A DNA stretch of 24,765 bases from a virus. Shown one piece after another: positions 1 to 6,566 of the stretch; the first letter of the stretch is position 1, and every line of letters begins with the position of its first letter. Below the pieces are notes generated by a model. The model was not told the DNA's origin, made no database searches, and worked only from the letters and a program-made list of their open reading frames with translations. A program made the translations under genes and the position numbers. The DNA lies in the IMG/VR virus record IMGVR_UViG_3300034375_009424, positions 1 to 24,765 of that record; one strand, 5' to 3'.

Positions 1-49
1 TACCAGGATAAATCTTGGCAACTTGGAGCTGGTTAGGGTTGATTGCCAT
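1..49 (-). CDS. 5' end of the gene downstream of the major capsid gene (partial)
   Basis: On the minus strand an ATG at 49-47 follows a strong ribosome binding site (GGAGG at 59-63, nine bases before the ATG). It opens a frame of 16 codons that runs off the window, MAINPNQLQVAKIYPG. Stop and start are 14 bases apart, so it is almost certainly co-transcribed with the capsid gene. The position just after the capsid gene is where head-completion or tail genes usually lie, but 16 residues do not identify a function. Confidence 0.7.
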   Translation of the reverse strand, partial: MAINPNQLQVAKIYPG

Positions 50-63
50 CGTTAGTTACCTCC

Positions 64-1179
64 TCAAGCGTTAAAGGAGTAAGCCACGGTGGCGAAGTCA
101 GCGTTCAGAAGTTCGAAACCTGCGTACAGGCTCCAAATCATCATGATAAAACGGCTGAAATCGTCATTGTTGTTCAACAGCACCTGAGCGTTATTGCCGC
201 CGATACCGACGCCAACGCTTTGGGGACCGAAGAACATACCGATTGCGCTCTCATAAGTAGCGGCGGTACCACCGATGGTGGCACTTTGGCTTTGAGAAGG
301 CATGTTGGTCGATTCGAAGAAACGAACGCCTTCGAATACGAAACCGGTGGGCATGATCGGCTCACCAGCCACGAAGCTGGCTTGGCCGAAGCCCTGGCCC
401 ATGTAGATAGCAGCGTTGGGCTGCATACCGGACATGAGGGGGTTGATCTGACCGTTGCCAGGATAACGAGCCACTTCACGGAAGTCGCTGTTCTGACGCA
501 GGTGCATCAGGAAGGTAGGATCGCAAACACAGCGATAGAAACCGTCCTGATAAGTGGGGACGTTGCGCTTACGCATGGACTTAACCACGCGGAGCAGGTC
601 GTCCTTAACGTCGAACTTAGCTTGTTCGGCGTTGCTGTAGGTCAAAGAACCAACAGCGAGGTCGCCAGGGTAGTAGTAACCACCTTGGGTGTCAGAAGAC
701 TGACCTTTAGAAACTGCTTTCAGGAGTTCGTTGATGAACACCCGGTCACGCCAACGACGGTAGTCGTCGAGCAGGGTCAGTGAACCGATGGACTGGTGGA
801 AGGCAGTCAGGTTGCCGGTGTCCAGCAGAAGACGCTGCGCGGTGATGAGGGTTTCGCGAGCAATCTTAAAAGTGCTCGGCGAAGTGGGGTCGCCCGGATC
901 CGCAGGGCCGGTGTACTCCTTAAGAGTAACCAGCACTTTGTCCTTCACGATATTGCGGCTGTTTGCAGTACCAATGGTCTGCTCTGCAGTACGCTCACGT
1001 GACTCTTTGCTTCCCGGATTGCCCCAGAACCTGTAGCGGTCTAACTGTACAGTCTGGCCTGGCTGCTTACTGAAGTCATGTACGACTACAGGTTCTGCGG
1101 CCATCTCTACAACGTACGCAGGGTGCGGACGGTAAAGCTCGGCGCCGAGAAGCTTCGGGAAATCATTATCGACAAACAC
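64..1179 (-). CDS. Major capsid protein (HK97-fold type, probable)
   Basis: This 371-residue protein would form the icosahedral shell. Support is its place last in the terminase, portal, scaffold series, its typical length, and its smooth composition without low-complexity stretches. Residues about 50-75 (WGNPGSKESRERTAEQTIG) and a C-terminal half rich in aromatic and glycine residues look like phage capsid proteins, but no short diagnostic motif exists, so family membership is inferred mainly from context. The start is GTG at 1179: a GGAG sits nine bases upstream and an in-frame TAG lies 21 bases upstream, so no earlier start is possible. G+C-rich synonymous codons, unlike the AT-rich accessory genes, fit a highly expressed gene. 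A long antisense open frame over it is a by-product of this codon bias. Confidence 0.8.
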   Translation of the reverse strand: MFVDNDFPKLLGAELYRPHPAYVVEMAAEPVVVHDFSKQPGQTVQLDRYRFWGNPGSKESRERTAEQTIGTANSRNIVKDKVLVTLKEYTGPADPGDPTSPSTFKIARETLITAQRLLLDTGNLTAFHQSIGSLTLLDDYRRWRDRVFINELLKAVSKGQSSDTQGGYYYPGDLAVGSLTYSNAEQAKFDVKDDLLRVVKSMRKRNVPTYQDGFYRCVCDPTFLMHLRQNSDFREVARYPGNGQINPLMSGMQPNAAIYMGQGFGQASFVAGEPIMPTGFVFEGVRFFESTNMPSQSQSATIGGTAATYESAIGMFFGPQSVGVGIGGNNAQVLLNNNDDFSRFIMMIWSLYAGFELLNADFATVAYSFNA

Positions 1180-1188
1180 TGTCGATAG

Positions 1189-1192
1189 CTCC
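1189..1192 (-). promoter_or_regulatory. Ribosome binding site fixing the GTG start of the capsid gene
   Basis: Minus-strand GGAG lies nine bases before the GTG at 1179, and the in-frame TAG just upstream rules out a longer protein. Most other minus-strand genes in this window have weak or no Shine-Dalgarno sequence, so the good sites before the capsid gene and the gene after it stand out. Confidence 0.7.
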
Positions 1193-1217
1193 AGAAACTA
1201 CAAAATAAGTTTAATAG

Positions 1218-1255
1218 ATAAAAAGGGTAAAGACACATAAAAGTGTCTCGTTTTT
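1218..1255 (-). terminator. Possible bidirectional terminator-like hairpin before the capsid gene
   Basis: AGACAC (1231-1236) pairs with GTGTCT (1243-1248) around a six-base loop. On the minus strand it is followed by TTACCCTTTTTAT, on the plus strand by CGTTTTTA. The stem is only 6 bp, so termination would be partial. It lies in the 80-base gap between the 237-aa gene and the capsid gene, where read-through plus a new promoter could set capsid expression. I saw no convincing sigma70 promoter in the gap. Confidence 0.4.
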
Positions 1256-1259
1256 AGCG

Positions 1260-1973
1260 TTAACCTAATTTCCGATACATATTACGTACGCTTTCTGGCA
1301 ATTGGTAGTAAACAGAACCGTAGTTAGATACGTATCTAGCTGCGCCTCCCCGATACATAAACCTAAAGGGAACGGACATTAAACCCGGTTCTTCTGTACG
1401 AATAGTCTGTGTGTAAGTTTTACAATATACCGGAGGATTATAAACCCATTCTGATCTATTAGCCGAACCTAGAGAACCAAGAGAGTTAGTCAAGATACTC
1501 CCTTCGTACCGCCCGTGAGTGACGCCGCCACCCGTTAGACCTTGTTGCCCGGTGTTACCTGTCGGTATGTTGTATGGGTCATATGCCTGAGAATCCGGCG
1601 CAGAACCATTGAAATATGTGTATTTTCCAGCATCACGAACTCCGTAATCTGGTCCTGTAAAAGTCTGAACTTTTCGTCCGGCAATTGTTTCTACAGTGAC
1701 CGGGCGATACCCTTCGTACGAACTAAGCACGCCGCTAGGCGCATAATTTATGTTTTCGTAATCGTTCCAGTACCCAGAAACAGCCGTGGGAACTTGTCTC
1801 CACGCGGTCGAATACCCTCCGCTGTAGTTAGGCGAGCCGTCTACAATTTTGCCTATATCAGCTCCGGTGTCTTGAATACCAGAACTAACAACGACGTAGC
1901 CTTCGTACGAAGGGCCACTTTGCACACGGTGCGGCCCTGAATCGTACTTATAGTTTCTAAACGGTATATACAT
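1260..1973 (-). CDS. Tyr/Gly-rich probable virion-associated protein, unknown function
   Basis: This 237-residue protein is not recognised. It is rich in Tyr, Gly, Ser and Pro, poor in Lys, and has no membrane segment. A short motif SYEGY recurs at about residues 23-27 and 83-87, with RYEG near residue 155, each followed by beta-prone residues. It sits between the scaffold-like and capsid genes, so a decoration, fibre or head-accessory role is possible, but that rests on position alone. The ATG at 1973 has no clear Shine-Dalgarno sequence and lies two bases from a stable hairpin (1976-1995). AT-rich codons contrast with the neighbouring capsid gene. Confidence 0.65.
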   Translation of the reverse strand: MYIPFRNYKYDSGPHRVQSGPSYEGYVVVSSGIQDTGADIGKIVDGSPNYSGGYSTAWRQVPTAVSGYWNDYENINYAPSGVLSSYEGYRPVTVETIAGRKVQTFTGPDYGVRDAGKYTYFNGSAPDSQAYDPYNIPTGNTGQQGLTGGGVTHGRYEGSILTNSLGSLGSANRSEWVYNPPVYCKTYTQTIRTEEPGLMSVPFRFMYRGGAARYVSNYGSVYYQLPESVRNMYRKLG

Positions 1974-1975
1974 TT

Positions 1976-1995
1976 AAAGCAGCCAGAGCTGCCTT
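1976..1995 (-). other. Hairpin directly upstream of the 237-aa gene start
   Basis: AAAGCAGC (1976-1983) and GCTGCCTT (1988-1995) form an 8-bp stem (one G-U pair in the minus-strand RNA) with a four-base loop, ending two bases before the ATG at 1973. It occupies the place of the ribosome binding site. It could limit translation or mark the 3' end of the upstream small genes; there is no long T-tract, so a terminator role is less likely. Confidence 0.45.
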
Positions 1996-1999
1996 AATT

Positions 2000-2182
2000 C
2001 TAGACGGCGGGAATATCGTCAGCTGAACCAGCAGCAGGAATACGATTGTCAAGAGCACGGATGTCACTGCCGATCAAACTAATGTCTCGGGCATAATTAG
2101 CTTTAAGCTCTTCGAGTTCTTTTTTAAGCTGCTCGACTTCGGTTTTTTCTCCGCCACGGCGGCGACCAAGGGGGTTAGGCAT
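2000..2182 (-). CDS. Small coiled-coil protein, unknown function
   Basis: The 60-residue protein has a basic N-terminus (GRRRGG at residues 6-11), then a Lys/Glu/Leu heptad-like stretch (about residues 14-45, including VEQLKKELEELKANYA), which predicts a short coiled coil, and an acidic tail. It follows the 60-aa basic gene by three bases and probably shares its transcript. Position between scaffold and capsid genes suggests a head-assembly helper, but no family is recognised. Confidence 0.6.
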   Translation of the reverse strand: MPNPLGRRRGGEKTEVEQLKKELEELKANYARDISLIGSDIRALDNRIPAAGSADDIPAV

Positions 2183-2185
2183 CGA

Positions 2186-2368
2186 TTACTTACCTGTACT
2201 CTTTTTGTAGTTTACAGCTTTTTTCTTTGCTTCTTTGCGTTTATTTACGCGCTCAGGCAAGTCGCCTTTCGTTTTGCGTTCGTACTCCTCAACTTTGCCT
2301 TTCGAAATCTCGCCTCGTTCCTGCATAGCGTAAAATTTTCGTCTTTGAGCTTGCGACTTAAAAGGCAT
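2186..2368 (-). CDS. Small basic phage protein, DUF3008-like N-terminus
   Basis: The 60 residues are strongly basic. The start, MPFKSQAQRRKFYAMQERG, matches the pattern MPxKSxAQxRxxxAM that opens many small phage proteins (DUF3008-like), followed by a Glu/Lys-rich segment and a Lys-rich tail. Such proteins are common near structural or packaging genes; their function is not known. It is the first gene after the strong terminator at 2397-2427, so it needs its own promoter or read-through. The ATG at 2368 has only a weak AAG-type ribosome binding site. Confidence 0.65.
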   Translation of the reverse strand: MPFKSQAQRRKFYAMQERGEISKGKVEEYERKTKGDLPERVNKRKEAKKKAVNYKKSTGK

Positions 2369-2396
2369 CTTGATAAATGCTTTTTAACAGTTTATC

Positions 2397-2427
2397 CAAT
2401 AAAAAACCCCCGTTATCCAGACGGGGG
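2397..2427 (-). terminator. Strong intrinsic terminator after the portal/scaffold genes
   Basis: On the minus strand CCCCCGT (complement of 2421-2427) pairs with ACGGGGG (complement of 2407-2413) around a seven-base loop, followed by TTTTTTATT. This is a textbook rho-independent terminator placed after the stop of the scaffold-like gene at 2481. It separates the portal/scaffold transcript from the capsid transcript. Confidence 0.9.
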
Positions 2428-2449
2428 TAAATAATTCGTCCACCTTGCG

Positions 2450-2466
2450 GACGGCTGGTAGCCGTC
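2450..2466 (-). other. Second perfect hairpin in the same 3' untranslated region
   Basis: GACGGCT (2450-2456) and AGCCGTC (2460-2466) form a perfect 7-bp stem with a three-base loop, between the stop of the scaffold-like gene and the terminator. It has no T-tract, so it is not itself a terminator; it may protect or process the mRNA 3' end. Confidence 0.55.
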
Positions 2467-2480
2467 GAACTAAATTTAAC

Positions 2481-3434
2481 TCAAGCTTGATCCAGGAACA
2501 ACAGCTTGGCCCGAAGAGCATCGGGAGACATGTTGTTAAGGTAACGCCAGGCTTGATCAGGAGATTGGTTCATCACCTGCCCAAACTGTTCCCACTGCAT
2601 GTTGGGATCTTGTGCAGGTTGGCCCCCAGTTGCGGCTGCAGGAACAGCAGGAACCTGATCATAGTTGGGTTGATAAGCCTGTTGCTGAAGAGCAGCGCGA
2701 GCTTCATCGGCAGCAATCTGCTCGTCAGTACGAAGATCAGTGGGGTACACCTCGGTGAAGAACCGATTAGTGTAATCAGCCAGATGATCAGGATCGGTCA
2801 GAATCTGCTCCATAGCCATGCCACGTGAGGCAATTTGCTCCAGAGTCTGATGCTGCTGAATCAGTGCATCCTCCAAAGTGGTGGAGTACTGATTGAGGAT
2901 TGCAGGGGCTTCGAGGCCGAAGTGATTAACGACGGCGGCGCTTGCTTGACTTAACTGCGGCTCCTGCGCCGTAGAAGTCGGCGAGGAAATTGGGGTCGTA
3001 TAAACGTTGTTGGATAAGGTCGGCTGAACCGTAGGGGGTTGGTAAGCCCAGGGCTGTTGGACCTGTGAAGCCAGATTGCTCTGTTGAATATCCAGCGTTG
3101 CCGCCTGGGGCTGCGCTAACGATGCTGTCTGGCTGGGGGACGGGGAGAGCCGGGAAACGATCCGGTCCAGGCTGCCCAGCGCTGCTTCCCACGGGTTGTT
3201 CGGGGAGGAGGCTGACGGAAACTGGTTGGACTGGCTGTTGATAGAAGGGGCCGTAGCCAGTTGTGCCGGCGACGGCGCTTGGGCTGTAGTTGCCGAAGCT
3301 ACCGCCGGGGTAGGGGTTTGCGCCACCCATTGTGGGTACGCGGTTGAGCCCATATCCTGGGAGAAGGCCGCCTGGGGCGCCGCTACTGCCGGGGATACCG
3401 GGCTCGGGGTCGAAGCTGGGATCGCTTGGCTCAT
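2481..3434 (-). CDS. Putative scaffolding/head-assembly protein overlapping the portal gene
   Basis: The 317-residue product is Pro/Ala/Gln/Ser-rich and likely disordered over residues 1-165, then mostly helical and acidic (about 170-240), with a short helical C-terminus (residues about 285-317, AWRYLNNMSPDALRAKLLF). That layout, and the slot between portal and capsid genes, fit an internal scaffold, which usually contacts the capsid through C-terminal helices. The first 509 bases lie inside the 3' part of the portal gene in the +1 frame. The ATG at 3434 has an in-frame TAA 18 bases upstream and no good ribosome binding site, so the true start could be further in, with the part after 2926 certainly coding. 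A strong terminator follows. Confidence 0.6.
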   Translation of the reverse strand: MSQAIPASTPSPVSPAVAAPQAAFSQDMGSTAYPQWVAQTPTPAVASATTAQAPSPAQLATAPSINSQSNQFPSASSPNNPWEAALGSLDRIVSRLSPSPSQTASLAQPQAATLDIQQSNLASQVQQPWAYQPPTVQPTLSNNVYTTPISSPTSTAQEPQLSQASAAVVNHFGLEAPAILNQYSTTLEDALIQQHQTLEQIASRGMAMEQILTDPDHLADYTNRFFTEVYPTDLRTDEQIAADEARAALQQQAYQPNYDQVPAVPAAATGGQPAQDPNMQWEQFGQVMNQSPDQAWRYLNNMSPDALRAKLLFLDQA

Positions 3435-5166
3435 AGCTGCCCGAGTAAGTTAATTCTTGCGCGAGGTGATCGAATGTGCGGTAGAGGAGAGGCGTTATAT
3501 TTAACCTCGGATCTGCCGCTAGGGGCTGGGTCGGCGCAAGAGGATGCGGCGACTGCATCAGCTGATTTAATGTTAGCAGGAAATTTTGTAGTGCGGCTTG
3601 CGTTTGTTGAATCATTCTGAAAGGAAATCCTTTCAGCATTTCAGAACGCTCTAAATCGCTTTTGTCGGGGAACAAATAACGTAGAGCTTCCACGCTGTCA
3701 ACACCTAACTCCTGCAAGTTTCTGACAACGATTGACTTTTGGTTGATGTCGTAAGCCGTGTCTTCGTAAACATCGCCCTGGAATCGATACGTAACCTCTC
3801 GTTCTCCATCCGGCGGTAGCCCGAAAACACCTCCAGGAACTTTGTTCTCCGAAAGTGCAGTTTGAATCGCCACATCTACGTCGTTATCGTATTTAACGAG
3901 ACGTTTTTGATAGCGTTCAATTGCTTCGGCAGTCTCTTCTTTAGGCTCCTTAGGCGGAGCAAGACCCATAACCGAAATAAAACTTTCGCGGAAAACCTGC
4001 TCTTGATGGTAAATAATCATCTCAAGCAGACGACAAAAACCGTAAGTCAAAAAGCTCTTATTTTTACGAAGAGCAGTTGCTTGAGCGCGGCCCATGAGAC
4101 CTTTAATTTCAGTCGCAGTGGCGCCTGCGCTAATTGATATTTCATCAACGCCGCCGAGTGCAGTTCGAATTTCTTCACGAAGTAAAAGAGAATATCGGTT
4201 CATATCCCCGTTCACGGGGTCGGGCGTCATATAACCAACCCGATCTGACGGTTCGACGTTGGCGATAATCCGAGGAACTCGAAGTCCCCCGAGACCTGAC
4301 TGAGATCCAAACGGATCCGAAACCCGCGTGGAAGGCGAATCTAAACCTGCGAAACCGCTTTGACTACTAATCGTGGGACGGAAATTACGATCAGAATCAC
4401 TTGCTTCGACCAGATCACTCCGAGGCCGAGAACTGATAAGCGTGGGATTACCAAAGAACTCGATATTTTTGGAGATATTTTGCATCATTTGATCATGCAG
4501 AACAATTTGCTGCATGAACGGTTCAAATTCACCTTCGCCTTCGGTCCCACTGGCGTTCGGTTTGTTTAGAACCTCCACGGCGGGAATAAAACCAAGCGTG
4601 TTTGGCCGGCTATTCCGAGGAGTAATAACAGAACCAGGTTCTAAGTCAAAACTTAGTTCTGTGTCTGCCTCATACTCTGTGATTGTTTCGGCAGTAATTG
4701 AAATACGAACGTATCTTTTGTTTTGCCCGTAAGTGTTTGAAGGTAAACCTAAATTTCCGTTCTTAACTTTGTAAGAATATAAAATAACGACCTCTTCGAT
4801 TTCGCCATTAATGTCGTGATAAACACGGTACTGATTTTTGTTAAAGAAATAAATTTGGTACTTTAATTTTGGGTCCGGACGAAAATAAAAAAGCCCCGAA
4901 CCGTCAATAAGAAAATTTCGTAAAATCGAAGGGAATCGAATATCTAGTTTATTTAACTTTATTAAATCATCTAGAAATTTACTGCGTGCTTTATAAGTAT
5001 CTTGCTCACAATAAAAAAACAGACCCTTCTTTATCATAAGAAGGGTCATCTGCTGCAGATGGCTAAGCACCACCATGGTGGCGGACTGCTTCGAGCGATC
5101 CTGAGTCCGAGCTGCCTCCAGAATTTCACTGAATCGTCCTCGGACACTTAAAAGATCTGCAGGCAT
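2926..5166 (-). CDS. Portal protein
   Basis: This 746-residue protein would form the dodecameric ring at the packaging vertex through which terminase moves DNA. Support: length, location between the small head genes and the scaffold/capsid genes, a central segment typical of portal proteins (LGFIPAVEVLNKP followed by EGEFEPFMQQIVLHDQM, about residues 190-225), a helical stem-like region with GLMGRAQATALRKNKSF (about 355-371), and EEIRTALGGVDEIS just before it. From about residue 590 it becomes a Gly/Pro/Ser-rich extension ending in KSSKRRRR; this tail is longer than the usual core and overlaps the scaffold-like gene for 509 bases. The ATG at 5166 has no clear Shine-Dalgarno sequence. Two terminator-like hairpins lie within the sense strand (5013-5047 and 4049-4074). 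Confidence 0.85.
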   Translation of the reverse strand: MPADLLSVRGRFSEILEAARTQDRSKQSATMVVLSHLQQMTLLMIKKGLFFYCEQDTYKARSKFLDDLIKLNKLDIRFPSILRNFLIDGSGLFYFRPDPKLKYQIYFFNKNQYRVYHDINGEIEEVVILYSYKVKNGNLGLPSNTYGQNKRYVRISITAETITEYEADTELSFDLEPGSVITPRNSRPNTLGFIPAVEVLNKPNASGTEGEGEFEPFMQQIVLHDQMMQNISKNIEFFGNPTLISSRPRSDLVEASDSDRNFRPTISSQSGFAGLDSPSTRVSDPFGSQSGLGGLRVPRIIANVEPSDRVGYMTPDPVNGDMNRYSLLLREEIRTALGGVDEISISAGATATEIKGLMGRAQATALRKNKSFLTYGFCRLLEMIIYHQEQVFRESFISVMGLAPPKEPKEETAEAIERYQKRLVKYDNDVDVAIQTALSENKVPGGVFGLPPDGEREVTYRFQGDVYEDTAYDINQKSIVVRNLQELGVDSVEALRYLFPDKSDLERSEMLKGFPFRMIQQTQAALQNFLLTLNQLMQSPHPLAPTQPLAADPRLNITPLLYRTFDHLAQELTYSGSYEPSDPSFDPEPGIPGSSGAPGGLLPGYGLNRVPTMGGANPYPGGSFGNYSPSAVAGTTGYGPFYQQPVQPVSVSLLPEQPVGSSAGQPGPDRFPALPVPQPDSIVSAAPGGNAGYSTEQSGFTGPTALGLPTPYGSADLIQQRLYDPNFLADFYGAGAAVKSSKRRRR
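4049..4074 (-). terminator. Weak intragenic terminator-like hairpin in the portal gene
   Basis: Minus-strand GCTCTT (complement of 4069-4074) pairs with AAGAGC (complement of 4054-4059) around a nine-base loop, followed by TTTTTG. The 6-bp stem is half A-T, so it may only pause polymerase. It encodes ordinary portal residues. Confidence 0.3.
5013..5047 (-). terminator. Strong terminator-like hairpin inside the 5' part of the portal gene
   Basis: On the minus (sense) strand GACCCTTCTT pairs perfectly with AAGAAGGGTC (5022-5031 with 5038-5047) around the loop ATGATA, and TGTTTTTTTAT follows. Structurally it equals an intrinsic terminator, yet it lies about 120-155 bases into the portal coding sequence. 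It may work as an attenuator that translation must override. Two further perfect dyads are next to it (5048-5060 and 5070-5081). Confidence 0.6.
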
Positions 5167-5184
5167 GTTACGAATACGACGTTA

Positions 5185-6027
5185 TCAGGAGTCCGGAAGA
5201 AGGTACTCCTTCACTCGTTCCAGTTTAAACAATTCTGGCGGTAAAAGATCGTGCGGATACGAGGTAAGCAGATGATCTTTACGGCCGAGTGGATCCGTAC
5301 CGCCCGCTTGAGCTTTGTAGTTATCTAAATAATCAAGCATTTCCTCACTGTACGCGGGAGCGTGGGCATTTGGAATATCGTCATAACAGTGCGAGAAGGA
5401 TGTTAGTTTGCGTTTAAGCCGATCAGGACCGCCCATCCAGCTAAAGTGCCACCCTGCGTCACAGTCTCCCACGACAAGGTCATTAGGGTTACGACGTATC
5501 TCAGACAAGGTTTTATCCAGGTGGTCATGTAGGACCACGGTGCCGCAAGTCCAGTTAGTTGGCGGCTTTGTTTTATCTCCATCAGGGCTCATCACGCGGA
5601 GATCCGCCCGGCCGTACATCATGGGCATAGACAAACGCACACAACGAGAAGGATCCTCTTTAGCTTTTTTTACAGCTTCTAAAAGCGCAGAGGGCTTAGG
5701 AATTTCGTCTACATCACTAAAGAAAAACGCCGAATCGGGCGGTGTCATGCGCATACCGACCGCCAACGCATCACGTTGCGAGTACTCTCTTACCCAAGGA
5801 TTTGGGGCAATATCCGGAGGCGGCAGTTCGACGTGGAGAACCTGAATTTTGTCTTCCGGAAGTCCTAACTCGCGAATCGTGTCGACGCAACTAAAAGGCT
5901 TTTCGTCTCCTTTAAAAGTCCTATCGGCGTCTGTAATAATAAAACCATCGACAATATCCTTAAGCATTTCCACGCGGAGCTCTAGGAGCTCGCGTTCATT
6001 GAAGTACAAAAAACAATCGAACAGCAT
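5185..6027 (-). CDS. Glycosyltransferase family 17-like protein
   Basis: The 280-residue protein matches the GT17 family (PF04724, named for the eukaryotic beta-1,4-N-acetylglucosaminyltransferase that adds bisecting GlcNAc) from end to end: MLFDCFLYFNERELLELR at the start, NPWVRE (residues 76-81), the metal- and nucleotide-sugar-binding SDVDEIP (104-110, DxD Asp105/Asp107), and GWHFSWMGG (192-200). Bacterial and phage members transfer sugars in envelope or virion glycans; donor and acceptor here are unknown. It lies directly upstream of the portal gene (18-base gap) in the same orientation, inside the head operon. The ATG at 6027 sits in a perfect hairpin (6022-6037) and lacks a clear ribosome binding site. 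Confidence 0.85.
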   Translation of the reverse strand: MLFDCFLYFNERELLELRVEMLKDIVDGFIITDADRTFKGDEKPFSCVDTIRELGLPEDKIQVLHVELPPPDIAPNPWVREYSQRDALAVGMRMTPPDSAFFFSDVDEIPKPSALLEAVKKAKEDPSRCVRLSMPMMYGRADLRVMSPDGDKTKPPTNWTCGTVVLHDHLDKTLSEIRRNPNDLVVGDCDAGWHFSWMGGPDRLKRKLTSFSHCYDDIPNAHAPAYSEEMLDYLDNYKAQAGGTDPLGRKDHLLTSYPHDLLPPELFKLERVKEYLLPDS

Positions 6028-6037
6028 GAGGATGCTG
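6022..6037 (-). promoter_or_regulatory. Hairpin sequestering the start codon of the GT17 gene
   Basis: CAGCAT (6022-6027) pairs with ATGCTG (6032-6037) around GAGG. In the minus-strand mRNA the AUG start codon is within the 3' arm of this stem, which could lower translation or make it depend on ribosomes arriving from upstream genes. Confidence 0.4.
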
Positions 6038-6094
6038 AGAGGGCCTGCATAGTTTAGCAGGATTTACAAGATAACAACTAAAAACTTTAAAATG

Positions 6095-6349
6095 CTACCA
6101 CTTTTTACAACTCCAGTAGCGTGCTTTTAACTTACTTCCAGGGGTATCGCAATTATGACGAGCTCTAAAGCTTTCACGACGTTCGGGTATGTGTTTCTTA
6201 ATCGTCATATTTGGATCACCAAAACGAACTAATCGAACCTGATCACCTTCTTTTGCTGCGACTGCAAATTTTTTACCTCCGTCAGAATCACGACGAGGTT
6301 GGTTGTACCCGGAGAATATTTCTCCGGCGAGTCGAATCTTAGCCATCAT
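6095..6349 (-). CDS. Conserved small phage protein with C-terminal ARYWSCKKW motif
   Basis: The 84-residue basic protein carries a pattern I recognise from many phage and algal-virus proteins: KFAVAAKEG, then VRLVRFGDPNM, then RRESFRARHNCDTPGS and the ending KARYWSCKKW. The two conserved Cys near the end could bind metal. In other phages this block is found near, or fused to, head-maturation or DUF5872-type genes, as here, but its biochemical role is unknown. The start is ATG at 6349 or the adjacent ATG at 6346; the first overlaps the upstream stop as ATGA, suggesting translational coupling. A perfect 8-bp hairpin (6309-6327) lies shortly after the start. No protease active site is visible. 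Confidence 0.75.
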   Translation of the reverse strand: MMAKIRLAGEIFSGYNQPRRDSDGGKKFAVAAKEGDQVRLVRFGDPNMTIKKHIPERRESFRARHNCDTPGSKLKARYWSCKKW

Positions 6350-6564
6350 TTTTTACCTTTACTTTTAATATAAGCGGAGGCGCGACGACGTGCTTCTTTT
6401 GCTTTTTCAGTATTCGGCACCTGAGTATTTACGGGTTTGTTACCCGACGTGGCCCTCTTTTTCTTTTCATCCGTAGCTTTACGCTCCTTGTCGGACATTG
6501 AGGCCCACGCTTCTTTAGGCAGATAACGCTCAGTTCGCCCTTTTTCTCGCGCTAAATCAGCCAT
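6346..6564 (-). CDS. C-terminal half of a DUF5872-like protein (separate gene)
   Basis: The 72 residues are very basic. Residues about 12-40 (ERYLPKEAWASMSDKERKAT, then DEKKKRAT) resemble the second half of DUF5872-type phage proteins, where a segment of type ERYLPKKAxxxLSxxExxAT followed by KKRxxT is common. The usual first half is encoded by the next upstream gene (6567-6797), two bases away in another frame. This looks like a split of one ancestral gene, or a natural two-gene version. Function unknown; the Lys/Arg content suggests nucleic-acid contact. The ATG at 6564 lies just after a 6-bp hairpin (6569-6584) covering the upstream stop. Confidence 0.7.
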   Translation of the reverse strand: MADLAREKGRTERYLPKEAWASMSDKERKATDEKKKRATSGNKPVNTQVPNTEKAKEARRRASAYIKSKGKK

Positions 6565-6566
6565 AA

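Noticed and set aside
43-783. 246-codon plus-strand open frame over the capsid gene
   Set aside because: It lies exactly antisense to a well-supported capsid gene and reflects its codon bias; the protein has no start signal or recognisable motif.
3196-3453. Third open frame, plus strand, across the portal/scaffold overlap
   Set aside because: Follows from high G+C and few stops; low-complexity Ala/Gly/Trp sequence without context.
5408-5845. 145-codon plus-strand frame over the GT17 gene
   Set aside because: Antisense to a gene with clear GT17 motifs; Ser/Arg-rich random-looking composition.
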